Source of the DNA: Fictibacillus phosphorivorans
GTDB lineage: Bacteria > Bacillota > Bacilli > Bacillales > Fictibacillaceae
Reading direction: 5' to 3'
DNA length: 64,000 nucleotides
Assembly: GCF_001619875.1 (NCBI RefSeq)
Contig: NZ_LRFC01000038.1
Location: 310,001-374,000, forward strand
Shown here: piece by piece, positions 8,822 to 15,591 of the stretch
Layout: each line of letters begins with the position of its first letter
Numbering within the stretch: the first letter of the stretch is position 1
Notes under the pieces: model-generated
Seen by the model: the letters and a program-made list of their open reading frames with translations, nothing else
Told to the model about the DNA's origin: nothing
The model's database searches: none
Position numbers and translations under genes: made by a program

Positions 8822-8953
8822 ATGCTTACAGCAATACTATCCTTACAGCAAAAAAGCCACTGCGATCATGGCATCACCAAACAAATATGGAGTGGTTTCT
8901 TCCTAAAAAATATACACATTCTTCTTCAGCAAACGGGCGCATTTCTGTTATAA
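8822..8953 (+). CDS. Candidate 43-aa small protein
   Basis: A short open frame with a near-ideal SD (AAGGAG, 8809-8814, 7 nt before ATG). It begins MLTAILSLQQKSHCDHGITK and ends with a mildly hydrophobic tail (LLQQTGAFLL). Its stop codon lies just inside the loop of the following terminator, so the last codons form the 5' arm of the hairpin. It could be a real small protein or a leader peptide whose translation affects termination before the HAD gene. No homologue is recognised. It is the only gene-like element in the 356-nt gap between the two flanking genes. Confidence 0.4.
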   Translation: MLTAILSLQQKSHCDHGITKQIWSGFFLKNIHILLQQTGAFLL

Positions 8954-8972
8954 AGAAATGTGTCCTTTTTTT
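8935..8972 (+). terminator. Intrinsic terminator overlapping the 43-aa ORF
   Basis: GGGCGCATTTCT pairs with AGAAATGTGTCC (two G-T pairs) and is followed by seven T. The 5' arm is inside the coding frame. Confidence 0.8.
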
Positions 8973-9068
8973 ATGAATAGGACCAGATTGTCATAGAAAA
9001 GCGTGCAAAAATCTATTTTAGGGTATTCACCTCTTATAAAGAGAATGCAAGATAGGAGAGTGTCAATA

Positions 9069-9758
9069 ATGATAAAAGCAGTGTTGTTTGATTTGGACGG
9101 AACACTTTTGGACCGCGACACGTCGGTTAAAAAATTTGTAGAGGATCAGCATACCCGTTTGTCATCCGTCCTTTCCCATATTCCAAAAAAGATATTTGCA
9201 GAAAAATTTATTGAGCTTGAACAGAACGGATATGTGTGGAAGGACAAAGTGTACCAGAAGTTAGCTGATGAGCTGGCTGTAAGGAGAATGCCCCCAGGTG
9301 AACTGCTGGAAGACTACTTAACACATTTTAAGCACCATTGCACACCTTTTCCAAACCTTGTAAACATGCTGGATGAACTGAAGAAAAAAGGTCTGCGCCT
9401 CGGTTTAGTCACGAACGGATACGGCGTGTTTCAAAATGACACGATTAAAGCACTAGAAATCAAGGAATACTTTGACACCATCCTTATATCTGAGATGGAG
9501 GGGCTAAGTAAGCCCGATCCACTTCTATTCGAGAGAGCTGCAGAGCGATTGAATGTTAAGACGGAAGAGTGTATGTTCGTTGGTGACCACCCAAAAAATG
9601 ACGTAGAAGCCGCGAAGAACACTGGAATGTTAGCTGTTTGGAAGACAAGTCCTTACTGGGATGAAGCTGAAGCAGCCGATTATCGCATAAATGATCTTGA
9701 GGAGCTAAAAAAGATCATAGAAAATGAGGAGAAGAAGCAGTACAATCTTCAGAGATAA
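9069..9758 (+). CDS. HAD superfamily hydrolase
   Basis: A 229-aa phosphatase-type HAD protein with all four motifs. Motif I is FDLDGTLLD with nucleophile Asp9 and acid/base Asp11; motif II is VTNGYG; motif III is the Lys of LSKPDP; motif IV is VGDHPKNDV. The segment between motif I and the core is a helical cap (C1 type), as in phosphoglycolate phosphatase/YjjG-like enzymes. It probably dephosphorylates a small cytosolic metabolite; the substrate is unknown. ATG 9069 has AGGAG 10 nt upstream, while an in-frame ATG at 9003 lacks an SD. It stands alone. Confidence 0.88.
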   Translation: MIKAVLFDLDGTLLDRDTSVKKFVEDQHTRLSSVLSHIPKKIFAEKFIELEQNGYVWKDKVYQKLADELAVRRMPPGELLEDYLTHFKHHCTPFPNLVNMLDELKKKGLRLGLVTNGYGVFQNDTIKALEIKEYFDTILISEMEGLSKPDPLLFERAAERLNVKTEECMFVGDHPKNDVEAAKNTGMLAVWKTSPYWDEAEAADYRINDLEELKKIIENEEKKQYNLQR

Positions 9759-9843
9759 AGAAAAAACGGTGCTTACACTGAATATGGACGATTGGATCGT
9801 TTCTTCTATATCTAAAAATGGGTGGCTTCATCTAAAGGGTTTG

Positions 9844-9849
9844 TTATAA
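9844..9849 (+). promoter_or_regulatory. -10 box of the alaR-alaT promoter
   Basis: TATAAT preceded by TGT forms an extended -10 (TGTTATAAT), about 27 nt before the Lrp gene start. The -35 region is poor, as expected for extended -10 promoters. Confidence 0.55.
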
Positions 9850-9875
9850 TGTTCAGCATATTCTACTAAAAGCGA

Positions 9876-10379
9876 GTGATTGATTTGAATTCGACAGAGC
9901 GCGAACTATTACAACTAATAGAAAAAAACGGACGTCTTGAAACAGCAACGATTGCGAAGTTAATGGGGATTTCGGTGGATGAGACCACACGAATGCTAGA
10001 AAAGCTCGAAAAAGAAAAAGTGATACTCGGCTATTCTGCCATTATAGACTGGACGAAAGGTACCGAAGACGGTGCTGTAACCGCAATGATTGATGTGAAA
10101 GTTACACCAAAACGAGGTGTCGGCTTTGATAAAGTGGCCGAGCGAATCTATCGTTTTCCTGAGGTTAAAGCGGTGTACCTCATGTCTGGTGTTTACGATT
10201 TGTCGGTCTCCATTGAAGGGAAGACGATGGCAGAAGTCGGACGGTTTGTATCTGAAAAACTCTCGACGATCGATTCAGTCATATCGACTACTACTCATTT
10301 TATCTTAAAAAAATACAAGCATGACGGCCTTGTTTTTAGTGATAATGATGAAGACAAGCGAATTGTGGTGTCGCCATGA
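9876..10379 (+). CDS. alaR: Lrp/AsnC family regulator, AlaR-like
   Basis: A 167-aa Lrp-type regulator. The N-terminal winged HTH (about 5-60) includes ERELLQLIEKNGRLETATIA and the recognition stretch ISVDETTRMLEKLEKE. The C-terminal RAM domain (about 70-150) begins AVTAMIDVKVTPKRGVGFDK. It shares a 4-bp overlap (ATGA) with the aminotransferase gene, the arrangement of B. subtilis alaR-alaT (yugG-yugH). There AlaR represses the pair and alanine is the likely signal. The start is uncertain: GTG 9876, or TTG 9885 with GAGTGA upstream. Confidence 0.8.
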   Translation: MIDLNSTERELLQLIEKNGRLETATIAKLMGISVDETTRMLEKLEKEKVILGYSAIIDWTKGTEDGAVTAMIDVKVTPKRGVGFDKVAERIYRFPEVKAVYLMSGVYDLSVSIEGKTMAEVGRFVSEKLSTIDSVISTTTHFILKKYKHDGLVFSDNDEDKRIVVSP

Positions 10380-11548
10380 TTACAGAACCAACTTCAAAAT
10401 ATCTGTCAAATACCGTGCAATCCATTCAGCCATCGGGTATCCGTCGTTTTTTTGATCTTGCTTCCTCTATGGAAAACGTTATTTCACTAGGTGTCGGTGA
10501 GCCGGATTTCGTAACACCTTGGAACGTGATAGAAGCAAGTTATCACTCGTTGGAACAAGGCTATACGGCTTATACAGCCAATGCAGGATTGTTCGAACTC
10601 CGAAAAGAGATTTCTCGCTATATGAAAAGGCGATTTGGTGTTGCGTATAGTGCCGAAGATGAAATGGTGGTTACTGTCGGTGCTTCACAGGCGATTGATC
10701 TTGCTTTACGTGCGGTCCTTAATCCAGGAGAAGAAGTCATTGTCGTTGAGCCGAGCTTTGTGTCTTACGCACCAACCGTAACACTGGCAGGCGGAGTCCC
10801 TGTTCCGGTAAATACGTATAGTGAGGATGATTTCAAGCTTCAACCCGAACAAATTGAAGCTGCTGTCACTGAAAAAACGAAAGTCCTTATGTTATGCAGT
10901 CCAAATAATCCAACAGGCACTGTGTTGTCAAAGCGAGATTTGGAAAAGATTGCAGAGGTCGTAGAGAAGCATGACTTGCTCGTAATTTCAGATGAAATAT
11001 ATGCTGAGCTAACGTACGATGAACCGTATACCAGTTTTCCTGCTGTGAAAAATATGCGGGATCGAACAATCTTAATTTCTGGATTTTCAAAGGCCTTTGC
11101 TATGACCGGCTGGCGATTAGGCTTTGCCTGCGGTCCTAAAACGATCTTGCAAGCCATGCTCAAAATACATCAGTATACAATGATGTGCGCTCCAACCATG
11201 GCTCAGCATGCAGCTCTTGAAGCGCTAGTTAACGGACAGAAAGATGTCGTAAAAATGAAAGAAAGCTATCGGCAGCGCCGCAGTTTGGTCATTCATGCTT
11301 TAGAGGAGATGGGTTTATCGTGCCATGTTCCAGGTGGTGCGTTTTATGTATTCCCCTCGATTGAAAAGACAGGTCTTTCATCTGAAGAGTTTGCAGAACA
11401 GCTCCTGATGAAAGAGCAGGTCGCGGTTGTCCCTGGCAGTGTTTTTGGCGAGAGCGGAGAGGGGCATGTTCGCTGTTCCTATGCAACTTCTGTTCAAAAG
11501 CTTGAAGAAGCGATGCGTCGAATCGAACGGTTTTTAAAAACATTATAG
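10376..11548 (+). CDS. alaT: PLP-dependent aminotransferase, alanine transaminase-like
   Basis: A 390-aa fold-type I aminotransferase. It moves the amino group between alanine and 2-oxoglutarate if AlaT as proposed, otherwise a related amino acid. It carries GVGEPDFVTP near the start, the substrate-arm segment TAYTANAGLFELR, SPNNPTGT, the PLP-binding SDEIYAELTYD, and the Schiff-base Lys239 in SGFSKAFAMTGWR. The C-terminal Arg that binds the carboxylate is in HVRCSYATS. It overlaps the Lrp-type regulator by 4 bp, hence cotranscribed. The alaT assignment rests on gene order plus family; MalY/PatB or aspartate specificity is not excluded. Confidence 0.85.
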   Translation: MITEPTSKYLSNTVQSIQPSGIRRFFDLASSMENVISLGVGEPDFVTPWNVIEASYHSLEQGYTAYTANAGLFELRKEISRYMKRRFGVAYSAEDEMVVTVGASQAIDLALRAVLNPGEEVIVVEPSFVSYAPTVTLAGGVPVPVNTYSEDDFKLQPEQIEAAVTEKTKVLMLCSPNNPTGTVLSKRDLEKIAEVVEKHDLLVISDEIYAELTYDEPYTSFPAVKNMRDRTILISGFSKAFAMTGWRLGFACGPKTILQAMLKIHQYTMMCAPTMAQHAALEALVNGQKDVVKMKESYRQRRSLVIHALEEMGLSCHVPGGAFYVFPSIEKTGLSSEEFAEQLLMKEQVAVVPGSVFGESGEGHVRCSYATSVQKLEEAMRRIERFLKTL

Positions 11549-11575
11549 AGATCTGTTTAATTGTTAGTCGCGAAA

Positions 11576-11610
11576 GGTGCATTTCTAAAACCCAGAAATG
11601 CATCTTTTTT
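11576..11610 (+). terminator. Intrinsic terminator of alaR-alaT
   Basis: GGTGCATTTCT / AGAAATGCATC (one G-T pair) with TTTTTT. Confidence 0.9.
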
Positions 11611-11683
11611 AATGACCGAATAAGATTAGTAACCCATTTTATAGGAAGAGTGATTTAGTGTCGATGTTTATGAAGTAAAGTTA

Positions 11684-11711
11684 TTGACAAGTTGTCGGTA
11701 AAAAATAAAAT
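11684..11711 (+). promoter_or_regulatory. Promoter of the sortase-substrate gene, with internal palindrome
   Basis: TTGACA (11684-11689), 16 bp, TAAAAT (11706-11711): a good sigma-A promoter about 95 nt before the ATG. The palindrome GACAAGTTGTC (11686-11696) overlaps the -35 and spacer, where a repressor would act. Confidence 0.65.
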
Positions 11712-11806
11712 ACTAAAATGTTTCTATAATTGTGATCCAAATCTAAACTCTCTTCGTTAGCTTTATGAATCTATTAAAAAATGTTCAAAAAAGGAGAGAG
11801 TTAACC

Positions 11807-13174
11807 ATGAACAAGAAAATGAAAAAAGCATTTATTGCTGTTCCATTAAGTGTATCTTTATTAATTCCTACTTTTAGTGTAGCAGATGCGCATGGCCACG
11901 AAAGCCATAGCAAAGGCCATATGTCTGCTGAGGTAACGAACCCTGCAATCGATCTTCGTGCATCGTTAGACACTCTTTTATCCGAGCATGCATTCTTAGC
12001 TGTAGTAGCCATGCAAAAAGGAATTGACGGAAAAGAAGATTTCGAAGCTGCTGCAGGACAGCTGAACCAAAATACAGAAGCCCTTTCTAAAGCAGTAGCA
12101 TCCGTTTATGGAGAAGAAGCTGGAATGCAGTTTAAAGAAATATGGAGCAGCCACATCGGCTATTTCGTAGATTATGTAACGGCAACAGCTGATAATAATG
12201 AAGAAGGACGAAAAAAGGCACTTGCTGATCTAGATGGATACCGTGTGAAGCAGGCTGATTTCTTAGATCAAGCAACAGAAGGACGTTTAAAAGCAAAAGA
12301 CCTTGAAGAAGGATTAAAAGTTCACGTGGATCAACTTGTCTGGGCATTCGAAAGCTACCGAACAGGTGACTACGAAAAAGCGTACGACAACATTACGGAA
12401 GCGATGAACCACATGTTCATGACTGGAAAAGGCTTATCATGGGCGATCACAGATCAGTTTCCAGAGAAATTTGAAAATAAATCAGTGGATACACCTGCAG
12501 CAGACCTCCGCGCTGACTTGAACAGTGTGTTCTCAACACATGCAGCATTAGCCGCATTAACGATGCAAAAAGGAATTGATGGTGCGAAAGACTTTGAAGC
12601 AGCAGCTGCTGAACTGAACGAAAACACAGATGATATCACAGCAGCAGTTGAATCAGTATATGGTGCTGAAGGTGCAGCTCAGTTCAAAGAAATCTGGAGC
12701 AGCCACATTGGTTACTTTGTAGATTATGTAACAGCGACAGCTGAAAACAATGAAGAAGGTAAACAGCAAGCGATCAAGGAATTGGATGAGTACCGTGCAA
12801 AACAAGCGGCATTCCTCGATACAGCAACTGAAGGACGCTTAAAAGCAGCTGACTTAGAAGAAGGCTTAAAAGTACACGTTGATCAGCTGTTAGCAGCGTT
12901 CAACAGTTACACAGGAAAAGACTATCCTGCAGCTTACAAGAACATCTCTGAAGCGTATGGTCACATGTTCGGCGTAGGTCAGGCGATGTCAGGTGCAATC
13001 GTGGATCAGTTCCCTGAAAAGTTCGCGGGCGAGAAGCCATCTGAAATGCCTAAAACCGGTATGGGCGGCATGAGCCGAACGAATAACGATGCTGTGATGT
13101 GGAGCTTTTTCGGATTCCTATTAGCGGCTCTAACAGGAGCGATGGTTCTTCGTAAGAAAGCAACAAACAACTAA
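11807..13174 (+). CDS. Cell-wall-anchored protein with two His-conserving helical repeats
   Basis: A 455-aa secreted protein. Residues 1-28 are a signal peptide and 29-38 a His-rich patch (HGHESHSKGH). Two copies of a roughly 175-residue, almost entirely helical domain follow (about 49-223 and 233-407). At the C-terminus are a sorting signal MPKTG (414-418), a hydrophobic helix and a basic tail. Four His are kept in both copies at an exact offset of 184: H61/H245, H116/H300, H173/H357, H202/H386, one in each predicted long helix, and the block EIWSSHIGYFVDYVTATA is identical. This looks like a four-helix bundle with a His-lined centre, suggesting metal or haem binding (inference). A class F sortase gene follows 69 nt later and is the likely anchoring enzyme. 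ATG 11807 has AAGGAGAG. Domain family not recognised. Confidence 0.85.
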   Translation: MNKKMKKAFIAVPLSVSLLIPTFSVADAHGHESHSKGHMSAEVTNPAIDLRASLDTLLSEHAFLAVVAMQKGIDGKEDFEAAAGQLNQNTEALSKAVASVYGEEAGMQFKEIWSSHIGYFVDYVTATADNNEEGRKKALADLDGYRVKQADFLDQATEGRLKAKDLEEGLKVHVDQLVWAFESYRTGDYEKAYDNITEAMNHMFMTGKGLSWAITDQFPEKFENKSVDTPAADLRADLNSVFSTHAALAALTMQKGIDGAKDFEAAAAELNENTDDITAAVESVYGAEGAAQFKEIWSSHIGYFVDYVTATAENNEEGKQQAIKELDEYRAKQAAFLDTATEGRLKAADLEEGLKVHVDQLLAAFNSYTGKDYPAAYKNISEAYGHMFGVGQAMSGAIVDQFPEKFAGEKPSEMPKTGMGGMSRTNNDAVMWSFFGFLLAALTGAMVLRKKATNN

Positions 13175-13243
13175 TATAGAAAAGAATGGGGGACGATGCA
13201 GTCCTCCTTCTTTCTATCTATTAAGATGGAAAGGACGTTGAAT

Positions 13244-13876
13244 ATGCGTTATTTTTTAGGACTTATTATGCTGGTTCTTGCTTTAAGCGGATGTTCAGAC
13301 GCTAAGCCATCTATTAAGGAAAACGCAAATGCAGAAAAGGAAACAAATGTAAATGAAGAGGAGGAGCAAGTCGCTTCCACTTCAACAGAACTGACTCCTC
13401 CAGAAGGCTTAACGTTAAAAGCGGATAACGAAGGAATGGTTCCCGCCTCTATTGAAATTCCTGCATTAGATGTAAACACTGAGATTGAAAAAGTCGGCAG
13501 GCTGAAGAACGGACAGATGGGAGTTCCAAAAGGATTCGACACAGTCGGCTGGTTTAGTGAAGGAGCAAAACCTGGTGCCCCGGGAAACGCTGTCATGGCA
13601 GGTCATGTAGACAGCAAAACTGGGCCAGCAATCTTTTATAAGTTAGAAGATCTTGAACGAGGTGATGAAATCATTGTGAAGGACAATGATAAACAGACAC
13701 TCACATTTGTAGTAACCGGAAAAGAAAAATACGACAGAAAAAACGCTCCTGTCGATAAAATATTTGACTACGCGTATGGCAGCAAACTGAACCTGATCAC
13801 CTGTACGGGGAACTTTAACCGGGATGAAGGAACCCATGAAGAGCGATTGGTTGTCTATACGGAACTGAAGAATTAG
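13244..13876 (+). CDS. Class F sortase, lipoprotein form
   Basis: A 210-aa transpeptidase. The catalytic set is visible: His121 in AGHVDSKTGPAIFY, Cys187 in LITCTGNFN, and Arg201 in ERLVVYTEL. The H-V-D-S and C-T-G-x-F-N patterns are those of class F. The N-terminus has a lipobox (LSGC, Cys17) and then an acidic linker of about 35 residues, so it seems tethered by lipid rather than by a membrane helix. It should cut the MPKTG motif of the preceding gene product, or similar motifs, and join the Thr to peptidoglycan. ATG 13244 follows GGAAAGG by 9 nt; an earlier in-frame ATG at 13196 has no SD. Confidence 0.9.
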   Translation: MRYFLGLIMLVLALSGCSDAKPSIKENANAEKETNVNEEEEQVASTSTELTPPEGLTLKADNEGMVPASIEIPALDVNTEIEKVGRLKNGQMGVPKGFDTVGWFSEGAKPGAPGNAVMAGHVDSKTGPAIFYKLEDLERGDEIIVKDNDKQTLTFVVTGKEKYDRKNAPVDKIFDYAYGSKLNLITCTGNFNRDEGTHEERLVVYTELKN

Positions 13877-13882
13877 TATGAT

Positions 13883-13910
13883 CCGTTCTCTTTACTGAGA
13901 GCGGTTTTTT
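13883..13910 (+). terminator. Intrinsic terminator of the sortase gene
   Basis: CCGTTCTC / GAGAGCGG (one G-T pair) with TTTTTT. Confidence 0.85.
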
Positions 13911-14019
13911 CTGTGGATTACAGGGACAGGATGGAAAAAAAGTGATCCGTACAATGGATAAAAACGTTAGCTTAATACATCCTGCATCATCAGGTAAGAC
14001 AAATATTGCCTGATTTCGC

Positions 14020-14025
14020 TATAAT
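14020..14025 (+). promoter_or_regulatory. -10 box before the ECF sigma gene
   Basis: TATAAT at 14020-14025 puts the transcript start near 14032. That is too close for the ATG at 14035 to be used and supports the start at 14056. No clear -35 was found, and no ECF-type -35 (AAC motif) is obvious. Confidence 0.5.
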
Positions 14026-14055
14026 GAAGGAACCATGAACAGAAGGAGACAAAGG

Positions 14056-14613
14056 ATGGGTAGAATTTCTGATAACGAGCTTTACCAGCTAGTTCAAGAA
14101 GAAAATAAAGAAGCCCTTGAGCAGTTATATGACCGGTATGAAAAACTGTTGTTTTCATTCTCATATAAAATACTGAAACAAAAAGAGCTTTCTGAAGAAG
14201 CCGTTCAAGATGTTTTTATGAAGTTATGGAGGAAAAAAGGCATCTATGCGGAACACAAAGGAAAGTTTTCTTCATGGCTGTTAACAGTCACTAGAAATGT
14301 ATGTATTGATCTATTGCGAAAACAAACGAAAAATCAGGTAGAACTCATGGAAAAAGATATGGATATCGAACGAACGGAAAGCTTGGAAGAAACCGTAACC
14401 TGGAATGAAGAACGAAAGGTTTTAAAAGAAGCGGTCAATCAACTTACGATTGAACAGCAAGAAATTGTGGATCTGTTTTACTTTAAGGGGTATTCGCAGG
14501 CTGATATTGCAGATAAACAGAAACTTCCGCTCGGCACAGTAAAGGGAAGGATACGGCTTGCGTTGAAACATTTAAGAAATACGTATTCAAAGGGGGGCGG
14601 TAAATTTGGATAA
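14056..14613 (+). CDS. ECF-type RNA polymerase sigma factor
   Basis: A 185-aa group 4 sigma factor. Region 2 (about 20-90) contains ALEQLYDRYEKLLFSFSYKI, the -10-binding DVFMKLWRK, and FSSWLLTVTRNVCIDLLRK. Region 4 (about 125-180) contains QQEIVDLFYFKGYSQADIA and the HTH LPLGTVKGRIRLALKHLR. It should redirect RNA polymerase to stress or envelope genes when freed from the anti-sigma factor encoded next, which overlaps by 8 bp. ATG 14056 has AAGGAG 7 nt upstream. The surface protein and sortase upstream are candidate targets, although separated by a terminator. Confidence 0.92.
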   Translation: MGRISDNELYQLVQEENKEALEQLYDRYEKLLFSFSYKILKQKELSEEAVQDVFMKLWRKKGIYAEHKGKFSSWLLTVTRNVCIDLLRKQTKNQVELMEKDMDIERTESLEETVTWNEERKVLKEAVNQLTIEQQEIVDLFYFKGYSQADIADKQKLPLGTVKGRIRLALKHLRNTYSKGGGKFG

Positions 14614-15358
14614 GAAAATGTGTGATCAGCTTTTGGATTATTATAACGGCATTCTTTCCGTTGAAGAAAAGACTGCCTTTGAATCTCATTTAAAAGAGTG
14701 CCTGGCCTGTCAGGAAGAGCTGGCTGAGTGGAATGAACTTACAGAAGAACTACCGTATTTATCAGATGAAATCGAACCTCCAGCAGGTATGAAAGATCGT
14801 ATTTTAACCAACGTTTTTGAAAGTGGACAGCCCGGAGAAAGGGAAGAAATAAATCGTCTGGCAATCCCTTTAGATATCGATTCTGTAAAAAGTGAAAAAC
14901 CAAAGAAAAAAAATGGATGGCTGTCAGGTTTATTAGCTGCAGGTCTTCTGTTGTCACTTGGAACAAATGCTTATTTGTATGTACAGAACGAAAAAAATGA
15001 ACAAGTGATTGAGGATCAGATTGGTAAAACGTATAAATCTGTGCAACTTGCTTCGGAAAACGCTGATTCTGCAGGAATGGCTTCCATGATACAGGAAAAT
15101 GAAAAAATGAATCTAGTGGTTCAAACGCATAGTATGTCTCAAGTAAAAGGAAAAGAAGTCTATCAAGTCTGGTTGATTGAAGGTGATAAAAAGTACAGAG
15201 CAGGTACGTTTATACCCGATGAAAAAGGGAACGGTGCTGTAGTTTTCCCGGTTACTTATCCTGGTGAACACAAATGGGACGCAGTGGCTATATCCCATGA
15301 ACCAACAAAAGACAGCAAACAGCCAAAAGGTACGATCGTGATGGCTTCGAACTTATAA
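14606..15358 (+). CDS. Membrane anti-sigma factor with zinc-finger and RskA-type domain
   Basis: A 250-aa partner of the preceding sigma factor. Residues of about 3-45 are a ZAS/zf-HC2 module with the H-x3-C-x2-C triad (SHLKECLACQ), which binds the sigma factor. One membrane helix follows at about 104-125 (GWLSGLLAAGLLLSLG). The extracellular part (about 130-250) is an RskA-like domain ending in GTIVMASNL. An outside signal would free the sigma factor by conformational change or proteolysis. The start is TTG 14606 with AAAGGGGGGCGG upstream, inside the sigma gene, so translation is coupled. Confidence 0.88.
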   Translation: MDKKMCDQLLDYYNGILSVEEKTAFESHLKECLACQEELAEWNELTEELPYLSDEIEPPAGMKDRILTNVFESGQPGEREEINRLAIPLDIDSVKSEKPKKKNGWLSGLLAAGLLLSLGTNAYLYVQNEKNEQVIEDQIGKTYKSVQLASENADSAGMASMIQENEKMNLVVQTHSMSQVKGKEVYQVWLIEGDKKYRAGTFIPDEKGNGAVVFPVTYPGEHKWDAVAISHEPTKDSKQPKGTIVMASNL

Positions 15359-15366
15359 ATTCCCTG

Positions 15367-15406
15367 ATAAACAACAATTCGAAATTTGAGTTGTTGTTTA
15401 TTTTTA
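15367..15406 (+). terminator. Intrinsic terminator of the sigma/anti-sigma operon
   Basis: ATAAACAACAA / TTGTTGTTTAT with a T-rich tail. Confidence 0.85.
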
Positions 15407-15525
15407 TTTACAAACGATACGTCATAACCGCTCACTCCACAAACAAGCAATATTGTAGAATATGCTTTTTAAACGTAGAATGATAGTAACGACTGAAGAC
15501 AAAACAAAATATAACTAAAAAGATT

Positions 15526-15557
15526 TAAGGGTAGTGGAACGCTCCCCTTATTTTTTT
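15526..15557 (+). terminator. Terminator-like hairpin in the topB leader
   Basis: TAAGGG / CCCTTA plus an inner AG/CT pair, followed by seven T, ending about 20 nt before the topB ribosome-binding site. It may end a short RNA or act as a leader attenuator for topB. Confidence 0.6.
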
Positions 15558-15591
15558 GTTAGCAAAATTTAAGCACAAAGGTGATGTTAAA

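Noticed and set aside
15520-15557. T-box-like antiterminator sequence before topB (AGGGTAGTGGAACG)
   Set aside because: Only loosely like the T-box core (AGGGTGGNACCGCG), no stem I specifier region recognised, and topB is not an aminoacyl-tRNA or amino-acid gene.
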